Assembly (NCBI GenBank): GCA_028710415.1
Contig: JAQTUE010000006.1
Span: forward strand, 62,001-126,000
From: Paludibacter sp.
GTDB taxonomy: Bacteria; Bacteroidota; Bacteroidia; Bacteroidales; Paludibacteraceae
Length of the DNA stretch: 64,000 bases
Reading direction: 5' to 3'
Part shown: piece after piece, positions 44,101 to 51,875 of the stretch
How the letters are laid out: every line of letters begins with the position of its first letter
Position numbering within the stretch: position 1 is the stretch's first letter
Program-made: the position numbers and the translations under genes
Notes under the pieces: model-generated
The model's input: only the letters and a program-made list of their open reading frames with translations
Told to the model about the DNA's origin: nothing
Databases searched by the model: none

Positions 44101-44266
44101 TCTGGCAGCTACCAATTTGTTGACATTGACCAAATACAGCGGGCTGGATCCTGAAATGACAGTGAGTACGAATTCAGCGGCTGAAGGCGATCGTGCTTTT
44201 GGAATTGACTGGGGAACCTACCCACCTCCCATCACCTATACTTTTGGAATGAATATAACCTTCTAA
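41183..44266 (+). CDS. susC: SusC/RagA-type TonB-linked outer-membrane glycan importer
   Basis: The 1027-residue protein has a signal peptide (to about residue 20, LYAQ), a carboxypeptidase-D-like repeat domain (about 25-100, VNGIVKDAATNELLIGVNV in parts), and the plug with the VDGFPVEGALNNISPNEIESM-type and GSRATNGVILITTKTGK blocks typical of SusC. A 22-strand barrel follows, ending in TFGMNITF. It imports oligosaccharides together with the SusD lid encoded two bases downstream. The start ATG 41183 is chosen over a TTG six codons earlier. Specificity cannot be told from sequence. Confidence 0.95.
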   Translation: MKKTLLLICFGILSIVLYAQDQNQVNGIVKDAATNELLIGVNVIVSGTNTGTVTGINGDFKITVPMNATLKVSYIGYKAQEIKMTGQKNLTILLVSDSKLIDEVVVVGYSVQKKRDVLGAIGKVSGEELSKIPVASAQQALQGRVAGVEVAAQTGAPGAPVSVRIRGVNSIGLTNDPLYIVDGFPVEGALNNISPNEIESMTILKDASSAAIYGSRATNGVILITTKTGKAGAAKITFNTQLGYQTHGHLTPMANTDQYIQIYNEAAAADNLTSVVQRPLIAGSFIKPFPNVNHIAEIFQTAPLQTYELSISGGDDKTQYLISGSYFNQVGILTHTGYDRFNMRSNINSEVKKWLHVGLNVSGGISNNRVVSSSGDGAAGEGGSVVRYALYRSPAIPIFNASGGYVDLPSEYYGNSAYNSFFGDGYSPEGLAANTDRVKKIKSLLASGNVLINFPSNIFWKSTFGVDYSNLEIREFNKTWGTLNRINDPNSLNVSSSTNVNWTFNSTLNHSIKIGDNSNLTSLLGVEAIKRAGYGLSASDSQFTNTDPNFLYIGKGAVGKSSASQGEDGSSLLSYFANVNYNYNQQYYISGILRRDGSSHFVGSNQWGTFYSVSAGWNMDSEEFIKNIDNISKLKLRTGYGSIGNQEVPPYSNLDRYSPNYYYTFGGAAYNGYAQTSLGNTELKWETSNQFNIGVDLEMFKGSFGATVDYFYKITKDMLVKAPLPPSVGNASPPYINSNGNVMNTGIDLELFYREKYKDGGFNISLNGGYIKNKVLNIDAPYVGGMVDTGVYATKTDVGQPIGSFYLYQMAGIFQNQSDVLTSAYQGKNVQPGDVKYVDQNHDNVIDAKDRIFMGSAIPTFTAGLNLSGNYKGFDVLVFLQGAYGQKIYSQVNYDIEGYYRGFNVTERYFQQHWTGEGTSNTQPRASWSGKANNVKASSRFLEDGSYTRLKNVQVGYTIPNTKTIKIQSLRIYLAATNLLTLTKYSGLDPEMTVSTNSAAEGDRAFGIDWGTYPPPITYTFGMNITF

Positions 44267-44268
44267 CA

Positions 44269-45714
44269 ATGAAAACGATCATGAAAAAAAGATTTTATAT
44301 ACCAGCAATAGCAGTCATAGGGTTATTCGCCTCATGTACCAACTTCCTGTCAGAAGAATTGAAAGGTGATTATACATCCTCCAACTACTATACAACTCCC
44401 GAATCAGCTACAATGGCAGTTACGGGAATATACAATTCCTTGTATGGCAATACCCTGTGGATATTCGGGGATGTGGCTTCGGACGATGCTGTAAAGGGTG
44501 GAAATGCAGGCGATCAGGCCGATATCAATGCAATCAATGATTTCTCGGCTGCGGCCGATAATGGCGTTTTGAATGTATTCTGGCAATCGACATATGAAAC
44601 TGTTGCCCGTGCCAATAATGCCATAAAGTATATTGCCCCAATGAATATTGATGCAACTATGAAGAGCCGGTTAATTGGGGAAGCTAAGTATTTACGCGCT
44701 TATTCGTATTTCAACCTAATCAATATCTTTGGAAAAGTGCCTTTAAAGCTGGAACCACAGCTTACTGCTGCTACGATCAACGTACCTTTAAGTGAAACAA
44801 GTGCTATTTATGCACAAATTGAAAAAGACCTTACCGAAGCTGCGGCTGTATTGCCGGCGAGCTATCCTGCATCCGATATTGGCAGGATAACCCAGGGAGC
44901 TGCCTTTGGATTGTTGGCTAAAGCAGACCTGTATCAACAGAAATATACCGAATGTCTGACTAATATACAGGCATTGGAAAACCTTCACCAATATAAACTG
45001 CTTAGCAATTATGCCAACCTATTCAAACCGGGATCTGAAGACAGTACGGAAGTCATTTTTGGATTCCGCTATGCAAATACGGCTGCATCATCGTTGGGGA
45101 ATAATTTAAATGTATGGTTTTCGCCGCCAACAGAAGGGGGATATTATTTCAATGCCCCTACCCAAAATTACGTGGATATATTTGTTCAGAAGACCACTGA
45201 TGGCAAAGATGACCCACGGTTGGATGCTTCTATCGGCCGGGATGGAAAACCCTGGTTCAACAATACGACATTCTCATCATCTTGGTCGGAAGCAACGGGT
45301 TATCTGGTCAAGAAATACGATGAAGATGCCAAACCGGGTGTTACCAAAAGCCAATCGACTGTCCCTTACCAGTCCATGCGTTATGCCGACATTCTACTCA
45401 TGAAAGCCGAAGCGTTGAATGAACTGGGAGGAGCGGGTGCAGTCGGGAATGCTGCCGTTGAAGTTAACAAGGTGCGTCAACGGGTTAATCTGGCTCCCGA
45501 TCTCACCACAACAACACAGTCAGATATGCGTATTGTGATTCAAAATGAAAGACGTAAAGAACTTGGATTTGAATTCCACCGTTTTTTTGACTTGATGCGC
45601 TGGGGACAGGCAACTGCAGAAGCAGCATTGGGGACAGATTTCAAGTGGACCGCACCCCGTTTTTACTTTCCAATTCCTCAATCGGAAAAGGATACAAACA
45701 AAGCATTAAAGTGA
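44269..45714 (+). CDS. susD: SusD/RagB-type surface glycan-binding lipoprotein
   Basis: The 481-residue lipoprotein (Cys23 in FASC) has the helical TPR fold of SusD. Typical blocks are YNSLYGNTLWIFGDVASD, AKYLRAYSYFNLINIFGKVPL (in parts), the YQSMRYADILLMKAEALNE block and ERRKELGFEFHRFFDLMRWG near the end. It forms the lid over SusC and captures the glycan at the cell surface. It is translationally coupled to susC. An alternative start at 44281 gives the same mature protein. Confidence 0.95.
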   Translation: MKTIMKKRFYIPAIAVIGLFASCTNFLSEELKGDYTSSNYYTTPESATMAVTGIYNSLYGNTLWIFGDVASDDAVKGGNAGDQADINAINDFSAAADNGVLNVFWQSTYETVARANNAIKYIAPMNIDATMKSRLIGEAKYLRAYSYFNLINIFGKVPLKLEPQLTAATINVPLSETSAIYAQIEKDLTEAAAVLPASYPASDIGRITQGAAFGLLAKADLYQQKYTECLTNIQALENLHQYKLLSNYANLFKPGSEDSTEVIFGFRYANTAASSLGNNLNVWFSPPTEGGYYFNAPTQNYVDIFVQKTTDGKDDPRLDASIGRDGKPWFNNTTFSSSWSEATGYLVKKYDEDAKPGVTKSQSTVPYQSMRYADILLMKAEALNELGGAGAVGNAAVEVNKVRQRVNLAPDLTTTTQSDMRIVIQNERRKELGFEFHRFFDLMRWGQATAEAALGTDFKWTAPRFYFPIPQSEKDTNKALK

Positions 45715-45763
45715 AAATTACAACTAACTATCAATTTAATAATCAACAATTAATCAAAAAATC

Positions 45764-46843
45764 ATGAAAACAAATCTTTTTAAGAATGCATTTATTGCAT
45801 GTGTGTCAATCGCTCTTTTTGCAGTCGTTTTTAACGGATGTAAATCAACCGACACCCCCGTAGTGACAGCTAACCAGACTGCTTTAACAGCTTTGGTTGA
45901 CTCTTGCACTACCCTTTTAGCCAGTTCAACTGTAACAACCGATTATCCGGCTGCTGCTATTACGGCATTTCAATCTGCTTTAACTACTACCAAAACAGCC
46001 GCTACAAATTCAACAATTACCCAGGCTGCTGTTGATAATTTAGTGGTGAATTTAAGGGCTGCTAAAACTACCTTTATGGCTGCTGCTTATGGTGCTATTC
46101 CGGTTGCAAATCTGTTAATGGGATTGACTTTTGACGAAACAGTAACCAGTAACCAAATGACCACGGAAGGCAAACCATTGACTGCTGTATTAACAGCCGG
46201 TCCATCTCAAGTATTTGGAACTGCAACTAATCTGCCAAGTTTTGTAACAGGGAAAAAGGGAAAAGCAATTTATTTCAGCAATGGATCACACCTTGAAATC
46301 AGCAATTACACAGCCAGTGATTTTGAAGGCAAGACTCTTTCTATTGCAGCTTGGGTTAAACCTGATTCAACAAGAGCAGGGAACTATATTATGTCCCTTA
46401 ATTATTGGAATACCTGGAAATTCCAACTTCAGGAACAAAACAAACCATTCTTTACAGTAACTACTTCAGTTGGTGGAACAGATGCCGATAATCAGGCCGA
46501 TAATTCAGCACCAAATAAAGCGTGGACTCATTTAGTGGTATCAATGAATTTGACAACTGGCAATTTGACTTTCTATGTGAATGGTGCAAGTACAATGGTT
46601 TGGAATAGTACAACGAAACCGAATCTTTCTGGTACAGTTAAAACTTATGCAACTGTTTTACCATTGATGATCGGAGCTTGTACTACTTATCCCGAAGTAA
46701 TCGCTAAATGGGATTGGGTAACACCTCCAATTAAACCTCAGGGTTGGGATGGTTTTATAGGTGCCATTGATGAACTGAAAGTTTACAACATCGCGTTGAC
46801 TGATGGTCAGGTATCCAAGCTTTACAGGGACGAAAATAAATAA
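45764..46843 (+). CDS. Surface glycan-binding lipoprotein with LamG domain (SusE/F position)
   Basis: The 359-residue protein has a lipoprotein-like signal (Cys26 in FNGC). A helical module rich in Ala and Thr (about residues 35-110, repeated TAFQSALTTTKTAATNST-like text) resembles a FIVAR-type spacer. A LamG/concanavalin jelly roll follows (about 125-355) with LSIAAWVKPDS, HLVVSMN, LTFYVNG and a closing GAIDELKVYNIALTDGQV. The position directly after SusD and the single carbohydrate-binding-like domain fit a surface glycan-binding protein. No catalytic residues are expected. Confidence 0.82.
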   Translation: MKTNLFKNAFIACVSIALFAVVFNGCKSTDTPVVTANQTALTALVDSCTTLLASSTVTTDYPAAAITAFQSALTTTKTAATNSTITQAAVDNLVVNLRAAKTTFMAAAYGAIPVANLLMGLTFDETVTSNQMTTEGKPLTAVLTAGPSQVFGTATNLPSFVTGKKGKAIYFSNGSHLEISNYTASDFEGKTLSIAAWVKPDSTRAGNYIMSLNYWNTWKFQLQEQNKPFFTVTTSVGGTDADNQADNSAPNKAWTHLVVSMNLTTGNLTFYVNGASTMVWNSTTKPNLSGTVKTYATVLPLMIGACTTYPEVIAKWDWVTPPIKPQGWDGFIGAIDELKVYNIALTDGQVSKLYRDENK

Positions 46844-46866
46844 ACTATAGTTTTTCGTTCATCTTT

Positions 46867-46914
46867 AAAAGGGACTTGTCTTATTCATAAGTCAGGTCCC
46901 TTTACTTTTCTAAC
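46867..46914 (+). terminator. Hairpin terminator after the LamG lipoprotein
   Basis: AAAGGGACTTG pairs with CAGGTCCCTTT (one G-U pair) around a loop containing CTTATTCATAAG; a T-rich stretch follows. It separates the binding genes from the enzyme genes. Confidence 0.7.
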
Positions 46915-46979
46915 AATAGCTTTTTCTCTGATCAACTTTATTCACTGCCATTTTAGCAACACATTATCACATCAACCTT

Positions 46980-48599
46980 ATGTTCCAACAGACCCTGAAA
47001 TACCTGATCCTGTTCTTCGTCCTGAATGTTTCAGCCCAACAGAAGCCTGAACAGTCCTGGTGGAAAGAAATCACCTTTTACCAGATCTATATGCCCTCGT
47101 TTCAGGATAGTGATGGCAATGGCATGAGCGACTTTAAAGGCATGACTTCAAGGCTGGGGTATCTTCAGTCATTAGGTGTCAAAGGAATCTGGCTTACCCC
47201 TTTTCTCACTTCCCCAAAGGTAGATAACGGTTATGATGTGTCGGACTATTATCAAATAGATCCGGTGTATGGAAACACAAATGACTTCACCAACTTCTTA
47301 AACGAAGCCCATAAAAAGGGTATAAAAGTTATCATGGATATGGTGCTCAACCATACTTCCACGGATTGCAAGTGGTTTCAGGAATCCCGTAAATCAAAGG
47401 ATAATCCCTACCGCGATTATTATATCTGGAAAGATACTCCCAATAACTGGGAATCCTTCTTTGGAGGTGGTGCCTGGAAATTGGACACCCTGACCAACCA
47501 GTATTACCTGCATAAGTTTGATGTCCGTATGGCAGACCTGAACTGGTCGAACCCGAAAGTAGTGCAGGAAGTTCAAAATGTACTCCGTTATTGGCTTGCC
47601 CTGGGGATTGATGGCTTCAGGTTTGATGTGATCAACTTCCTGAACACTGATGATGTAGTAACCGATAACCCCATCAAAGACGGAAAGCAACAGCATATCT
47701 ATAACATCAATCAACCCGGTGTTAAAGCTGCCATTGCTGTCATCAAGTCTACGGTCAATGAATACAAGGACCGCTTTACGGTAGGTGAAGTGGGCAACGA
47801 TCAGATAGAAGTTCTAAAGCAATACCAGTCCCCGGAATACCTGGATGTGGTGTTTAATTTTAATTTCGGAAGTATCCCTGCCTTCTCAGTGGAACGTCTC
47901 TTTAAGGAACTTCAAAGCATGGAAAACAACATGCCCGGCTACCCGACGTTATTCTTTGGAAGTCATGATAATCCCCGTTTGCTGGACCGTCTTGCAGGTG
48001 GGAATATTGACCGGGCAAAGGCACTCGCGGTTCTTATGCTTACTGCCAAAGGCGTTCCTTTCATTTATTATGGGGAGGAAATCGGTATGAAGAATATTAC
48101 AGCCAATACCTATGAAGAGATTGCAGACATACAGGGCAAGACATTCTATAAACTGGCTATCGATGCCGGTAAGTCAGCCGATGATGCCCTGCTGGAAGGG
48201 AATAACCACAACCGGGACAAGTCCCGCAGTCCGATGCAATGGGACGACAGCCCAAATGCAGGGTTTACATCCGGGCAGCCCTGGATAAAACTGAATGAGA
48301 ATTACAGGGAGGTCAATGTTAGCACAGAATTGAACCAGACTAATTCCATGTTGAGTACCTATAAGGCATTACTGGCTCTTCGGAATTCAGAGAAAACACT
48401 GCAATACGGCAGTTATGAGAAGCTGGACAGAAACAAAGACCTGATCAGTTTCACCAGATCCTATCAAGGGGTTAAAGTAACAGTGATTCTAAACTTTGGC
48501 AATGAACAAAACGTTCAACTTCCTGAGGGAGCTAAAATACTAATGGGTAGTACTGCATTAAAAACAAATGGTTATTTGATTTATCGTACAACGAATTAA
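46980..48599 (+). CDS. GH13 alpha-glucosidase/oligo-glucosidase, secreted
   Basis: The 539-residue protein has a signal peptide ending near VSAQQ and the GH13 (beta/alpha)8 barrel. All three catalytic residues are present: Asp216 in GFRFDVI, Glu270 in TVGEVGN and Asp330 in FGSHDNPR, with VMDMVLNHTS as region I. The layout and the lack of an extended starch-binding domain fit the oligo-1,6-glucosidase/alpha-glucosidase/trehalulose-type subfamilies, so it acts on alpha-linked gluco-oligosaccharides, including possibly trehalose-type bonds. Probably periplasmic. It is followed by a stable hairpin before the T9SS gene. Confidence 0.9.
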   Translation: MFQQTLKYLILFFVLNVSAQQKPEQSWWKEITFYQIYMPSFQDSDGNGMSDFKGMTSRLGYLQSLGVKGIWLTPFLTSPKVDNGYDVSDYYQIDPVYGNTNDFTNFLNEAHKKGIKVIMDMVLNHTSTDCKWFQESRKSKDNPYRDYYIWKDTPNNWESFFGGGAWKLDTLTNQYYLHKFDVRMADLNWSNPKVVQEVQNVLRYWLALGIDGFRFDVINFLNTDDVVTDNPIKDGKQQHIYNINQPGVKAAIAVIKSTVNEYKDRFTVGEVGNDQIEVLKQYQSPEYLDVVFNFNFGSIPAFSVERLFKELQSMENNMPGYPTLFFGSHDNPRLLDRLAGGNIDRAKALAVLMLTAKGVPFIYYGEEIGMKNITANTYEEIADIQGKTFYKLAIDAGKSADDALLEGNNHNRDKSRSPMQWDDSPNAGFTSGQPWIKLNENYREVNVSTELNQTNSMLSTYKALLALRNSEKTLQYGSYEKLDRNKDLISFTRSYQGVKVTVILNFGNEQNVQLPEGAKILMGSTALKTNGYLIYRTTN

Positions 48600-48619
48600 A
48601 TTGATAACTTTTCCAATTA

Positions 48620-48652
48620 AACTTTTTCAAAGTTCCAAACTTTGGAAAAGTT
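48620..48652 (+). other. Intercistronic hairpin between GH13 and the T9SS gene
   Basis: AACTTTTTCAAAGTT pairs with AAACTTTGGAAAAGTT with one G-U pair and a very short loop. There is no T-run after it, and the next ATG is at 48667. It may stabilise the upstream mRNA end or attenuate read-through. Confidence 0.5.
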
Positions 48653-48666
48653 AATCAAGTAAAACA

Positions 48667-51600
48667 ATGAAACGAATACTTTTCTCAACTCTTTTTATTG
48701 GATCATTTTTACTGGCATACTCCCAGCAACTATCCATTCCCCGCATTGACCTGATGCCGGATATGCCGGTTCCCTTTGTGATGCGTGACTGGAAACAGGT
48801 GGCGGTGAATTACGATAACTTTGTGTTTGATACTACCAAAACAGGAACCTATTTGCCATTATCAGCCATCAGTACTTCCAACGGGATTAATTACCCGGCC
48901 CTTAAAACCATCCGTCTGGATAGTTATGTGGGTCAGACTGATCATGGCAGGGTGGCGGAAGCCATCAACATATTACCTGCCGTGGTGGGGGCTTCTTTGG
49001 TGGGCATTGATAAGACAGTGCAATTCAATACCAATTGGGTGGCTAAAATCAAGGACTTTTTCAATAAACAAAACGGTCAGAATGTCTACCTGAACAACTA
49101 TTCCACTTCCACTGGCAATGACTGGTGGTACGAAGTGATGCCCAATGTTTTTTTCTACCAGCTGTATGCTTTGTACCCAACTGCTGATGCTGATTTTGCA
49201 ACGCAGTTTACTACTATTGCCGACAGGGAACTGGGCGTGTTGACTAAACTGGGTGGCACCGTCCAACCCTGGAGCCTGCCTTCCATGAATTACAGGGCAT
49301 TTAACCTGATTACAGGGCTTCCCAATACAACCAGTGTCCCGGAACCGGAAGCATCAGGCTCCATATCGTGGCTGATGTATCAGGCCTATGTCCAGACCGG
49401 TAATCCAAAGTACCTGCAGGGTGCAGAGCTGGCACTGGATTTTCTGAACAGCTTTGCCACAAATCCCTCGTATGAAATTCAGCTTCCTTATGGAATTGCT
49501 ACTGCTGCCCGCATGAATGCTGTGGAAGGAACCAATTACGATATCAGGAAGATGCTAAACTGGAGCTTTTCGTCCGGCCTGAATACCTTGCGTGGATGGG
49601 GTACCATTGTGGGTAACTGGAATGGGTACGATGTATCCGGGTTGATTGGTGAAGCCAATGATGGCAGCAATGATTATGCCTTTAGCATGAACGGTTTCCA
49701 GCATGCTGCAGCCCTGGCCCCGGTAGCCAAATATGATAAACGGTTTGCTCGTGCATTGGGAAAATGGATTCTGAACCTGGCCAATGCCAGCCGGTTGTAT
49801 TACCGGAATGCGTTGCCCCAGGCCAACCAGGAACCTGCCAGTTATGCCTGGTCTGTACTTAATGATACGGCATCCTGCATTCCCTATGAGTCGATCAAAC
49901 AGAACTGGAATGGAACCAGGCCCTTTGCCATGGGGGATGCCATCAGTGGAGGCGGGGCGGCAACAGATTTATCGTTGTACAGTGGTTCGAGTGTGGGGTA
50001 CCTGGCTTCCATTATTTCAAAAACCAATGTAGAGGGAATCCTGCAGGTCGACCTGAATAAGACTGATTTCCGGGGTGATAAAACATTTCCCTCATATCTG
50101 TATTATAACCCATCTGTTACGACGAGGCCGGTTAACCTGCCATTACCTGCCGGCTCCTTTGATGTGTATGATGCTATCACCCAATCTGTGTTGGGGACAA
50201 ATGTAAACGGGATATTCACGTTCAACATTCCTTCCGATAGTGTCTGTCAGTTAATTATTTACCCAACCGGAAATGTACCAATATTAAAGGGACGGCTCAA
50301 ATTGGTGAACGGCCATGTTATCGACTATCATACCGGGTATAATTACACGAACCCATTGCGGATAAAGGCATTCTCAGCATCTGATACGATCGTTCAGAAA
50401 TTGAATACCCTGCACCTGTACTGCCTGCCTGAAAATACGGTAACAGCAACTCCATCCTTTCATTGGTTTCAAAACAATGTTCTGGTGGGCACTACCACGA
50501 CAGGCACGTATACCTGGACAGCCGCGGGTACTCCGGGAATAATTCAGTTGACCTGCAAGGTGTCCGAAAATAACGATACCATCACTTCACCACAAATACA
50601 GGTAAAAGTTGTGGATATATTGGTTCCGCCACCTGTTATCTCGAATATTACTTTCTCTGATGACATGCCTTTTGATATCGGTACTGCTATTACTGCTTCT
50701 GCAATCCTGAACACCAACCAGGTTACTTATTCGTGGAGTGCTTCAAACGGTGTGTTGACAAATGACCTGACTCTTTCACCCAACTGGATACTCCCCAATG
50801 CGTCCGGAATTTATGCGCTTACCCTCACTGTAACGAATGCCTCAGGTACTTCCACATTTACCAAACAGATATTAGTAAAGGATTTGCTTGTAAGTGCCGA
50901 ACCTACACCCTTGGTTTATTATCCCTTTAACGGCGATACTAAAAATGCTGCCCAAAATGCATTGAATGCTATTTCAGTCGGTGTAATCTCATCAACCGGT
51001 GCCAATGGGGTTGTGAACGGTGCCTATCAATTTCCATCCAGTGATTCGTATATCTATACCCCGAACGATCCTGCCCTGAATTTCCGGGATAAAATAACGG
51101 TTTCCTGTTGGGTGAAACCTGATGCTTTGCCCAACAGCGAACAGTTTATTCTTTCACACGGAAGCTGGGAAGAACGTTATAAACTTTCCATCATTCCGGG
51201 AAAGAAAGTACGTTGGACCGTTAAAACCAATTCTTCAACTGTGGATGTGGATGCCGACACTTTGTTGTCAATTGGGAACTATGACCACTACACAGCCATG
51301 TATACAGGCTATTCCATGGAACTCTACCGGAACGGGGTTCTTTCTGCCTTTAAACCACAAACAGGACTCATTCAAACCACTCAGAAAAGCCTGACCATTG
51401 CCCGTAAAGATGAAGGTACTTCCCTGTATAATTTTACAGGATCGGTGGATGAAGTACGAATCTATCAGGAGGAACTTCCTCAGGCAATCATTAAACTCTT
51501 GCCCTACTCCTTTACGCTGAAAGCCATTAAGCAGGATACTGCCATTACCTCCCTGAAAGTATTCCCGAACCCCTTTAGCAATGAATTTCAGGTCACACTC

Positions 51601-51777
51601 CCTACGGGTGAAAATATAGCCCGAAAAGAAATCTATGATCTGCTTGGCAAGACTCTGTATAGTTTTTCCGATACTTCCCCCACTGTCCAATTGAATATTC
51701 CGAATGGTTTTTATATCCTTCGAATCACTGCTTCCAGCGGGAAATACTATATCTCTAAAATAATCAAGAAGTACTGA
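48667..51777 (+). CDS. T9SS-exported multidomain protein with an N-terminal domain of unrecognised family
   Basis: The 1036-residue protein has a signal peptide (to about residue 19). An N-terminal domain of about 540 residues is clearly paralogous to the lipoprotein at 39.3 kb (shared blocks GIDKT, DWWYEVMPNV, GTNYDI.KM.NW, YDVSGL, NKTDF). Then come two Ig/PKD-like domains (about 565-750), a LamG-like domain (about 755-950, with ITVSCWVKPD and FTGSVDEVRIY) and a type IX sorting domain (about 960-1036, with VFPNPFSNEF and GFYILRITASSGKYYISKIIKK). It is exported to the surface by T9SS. The extra modules suggest an endo-acting enzyme on a polymer, with the lipoprotein paralogue acting on smaller pieces; this is inference. 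Confidence 0.75.
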   Translation: MKRILFSTLFIGSFLLAYSQQLSIPRIDLMPDMPVPFVMRDWKQVAVNYDNFVFDTTKTGTYLPLSAISTSNGINYPALKTIRLDSYVGQTDHGRVAEAINILPAVVGASLVGIDKTVQFNTNWVAKIKDFFNKQNGQNVYLNNYSTSTGNDWWYEVMPNVFFYQLYALYPTADADFATQFTTIADRELGVLTKLGGTVQPWSLPSMNYRAFNLITGLPNTTSVPEPEASGSISWLMYQAYVQTGNPKYLQGAELALDFLNSFATNPSYEIQLPYGIATAARMNAVEGTNYDIRKMLNWSFSSGLNTLRGWGTIVGNWNGYDVSGLIGEANDGSNDYAFSMNGFQHAAALAPVAKYDKRFARALGKWILNLANASRLYYRNALPQANQEPASYAWSVLNDTASCIPYESIKQNWNGTRPFAMGDAISGGGAATDLSLYSGSSVGYLASIISKTNVEGILQVDLNKTDFRGDKTFPSYLYYNPSVTTRPVNLPLPAGSFDVYDAITQSVLGTNVNGIFTFNIPSDSVCQLIIYPTGNVPILKGRLKLVNGHVIDYHTGYNYTNPLRIKAFSASDTIVQKLNTLHLYCLPENTVTATPSFHWFQNNVLVGTTTTGTYTWTAAGTPGIIQLTCKVSENNDTITSPQIQVKVVDILVPPPVISNITFSDDMPFDIGTAITASAILNTNQVTYSWSASNGVLTNDLTLSPNWILPNASGIYALTLTVTNASGTSTFTKQILVKDLLVSAEPTPLVYYPFNGDTKNAAQNALNAISVGVISSTGANGVVNGAYQFPSSDSYIYTPNDPALNFRDKITVSCWVKPDALPNSEQFILSHGSWEERYKLSIIPGKKVRWTVKTNSSTVDVDADTLLSIGNYDHYTAMYTGYSMELYRNGVLSAFKPQTGLIQTTQKSLTIARKDEGTSLYNFTGSVDEVRIYQEELPQAIIKLLPYSFTLKAIKQDTAITSLKVFPNPFSNEFQVTLPTGENIARKEIYDLLGKTLYSFSDTSPTVQLNIPNGFYILRITASSGKYYISKIIKKY

Positions 51778-51783
51778 ATAAAC

Positions 51784-51816
51784 CTCAAAGCGTACGAAGT
51801 ACCTTTGAGCGTTTTC
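51784..51816 (+). terminator. Hairpin terminator
   Basis: CTCAAAG-C-GTAC pairs with GTAC-CTTTGAG around GAA, followed by CGTTTTCTT; one bulged base. Confidence 0.6.
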
Positions 51817-51875
51817 TTAATTCTTAATGATAAATAAATAATTATCAGAGAAATACATATCTAACCATCCATCCC

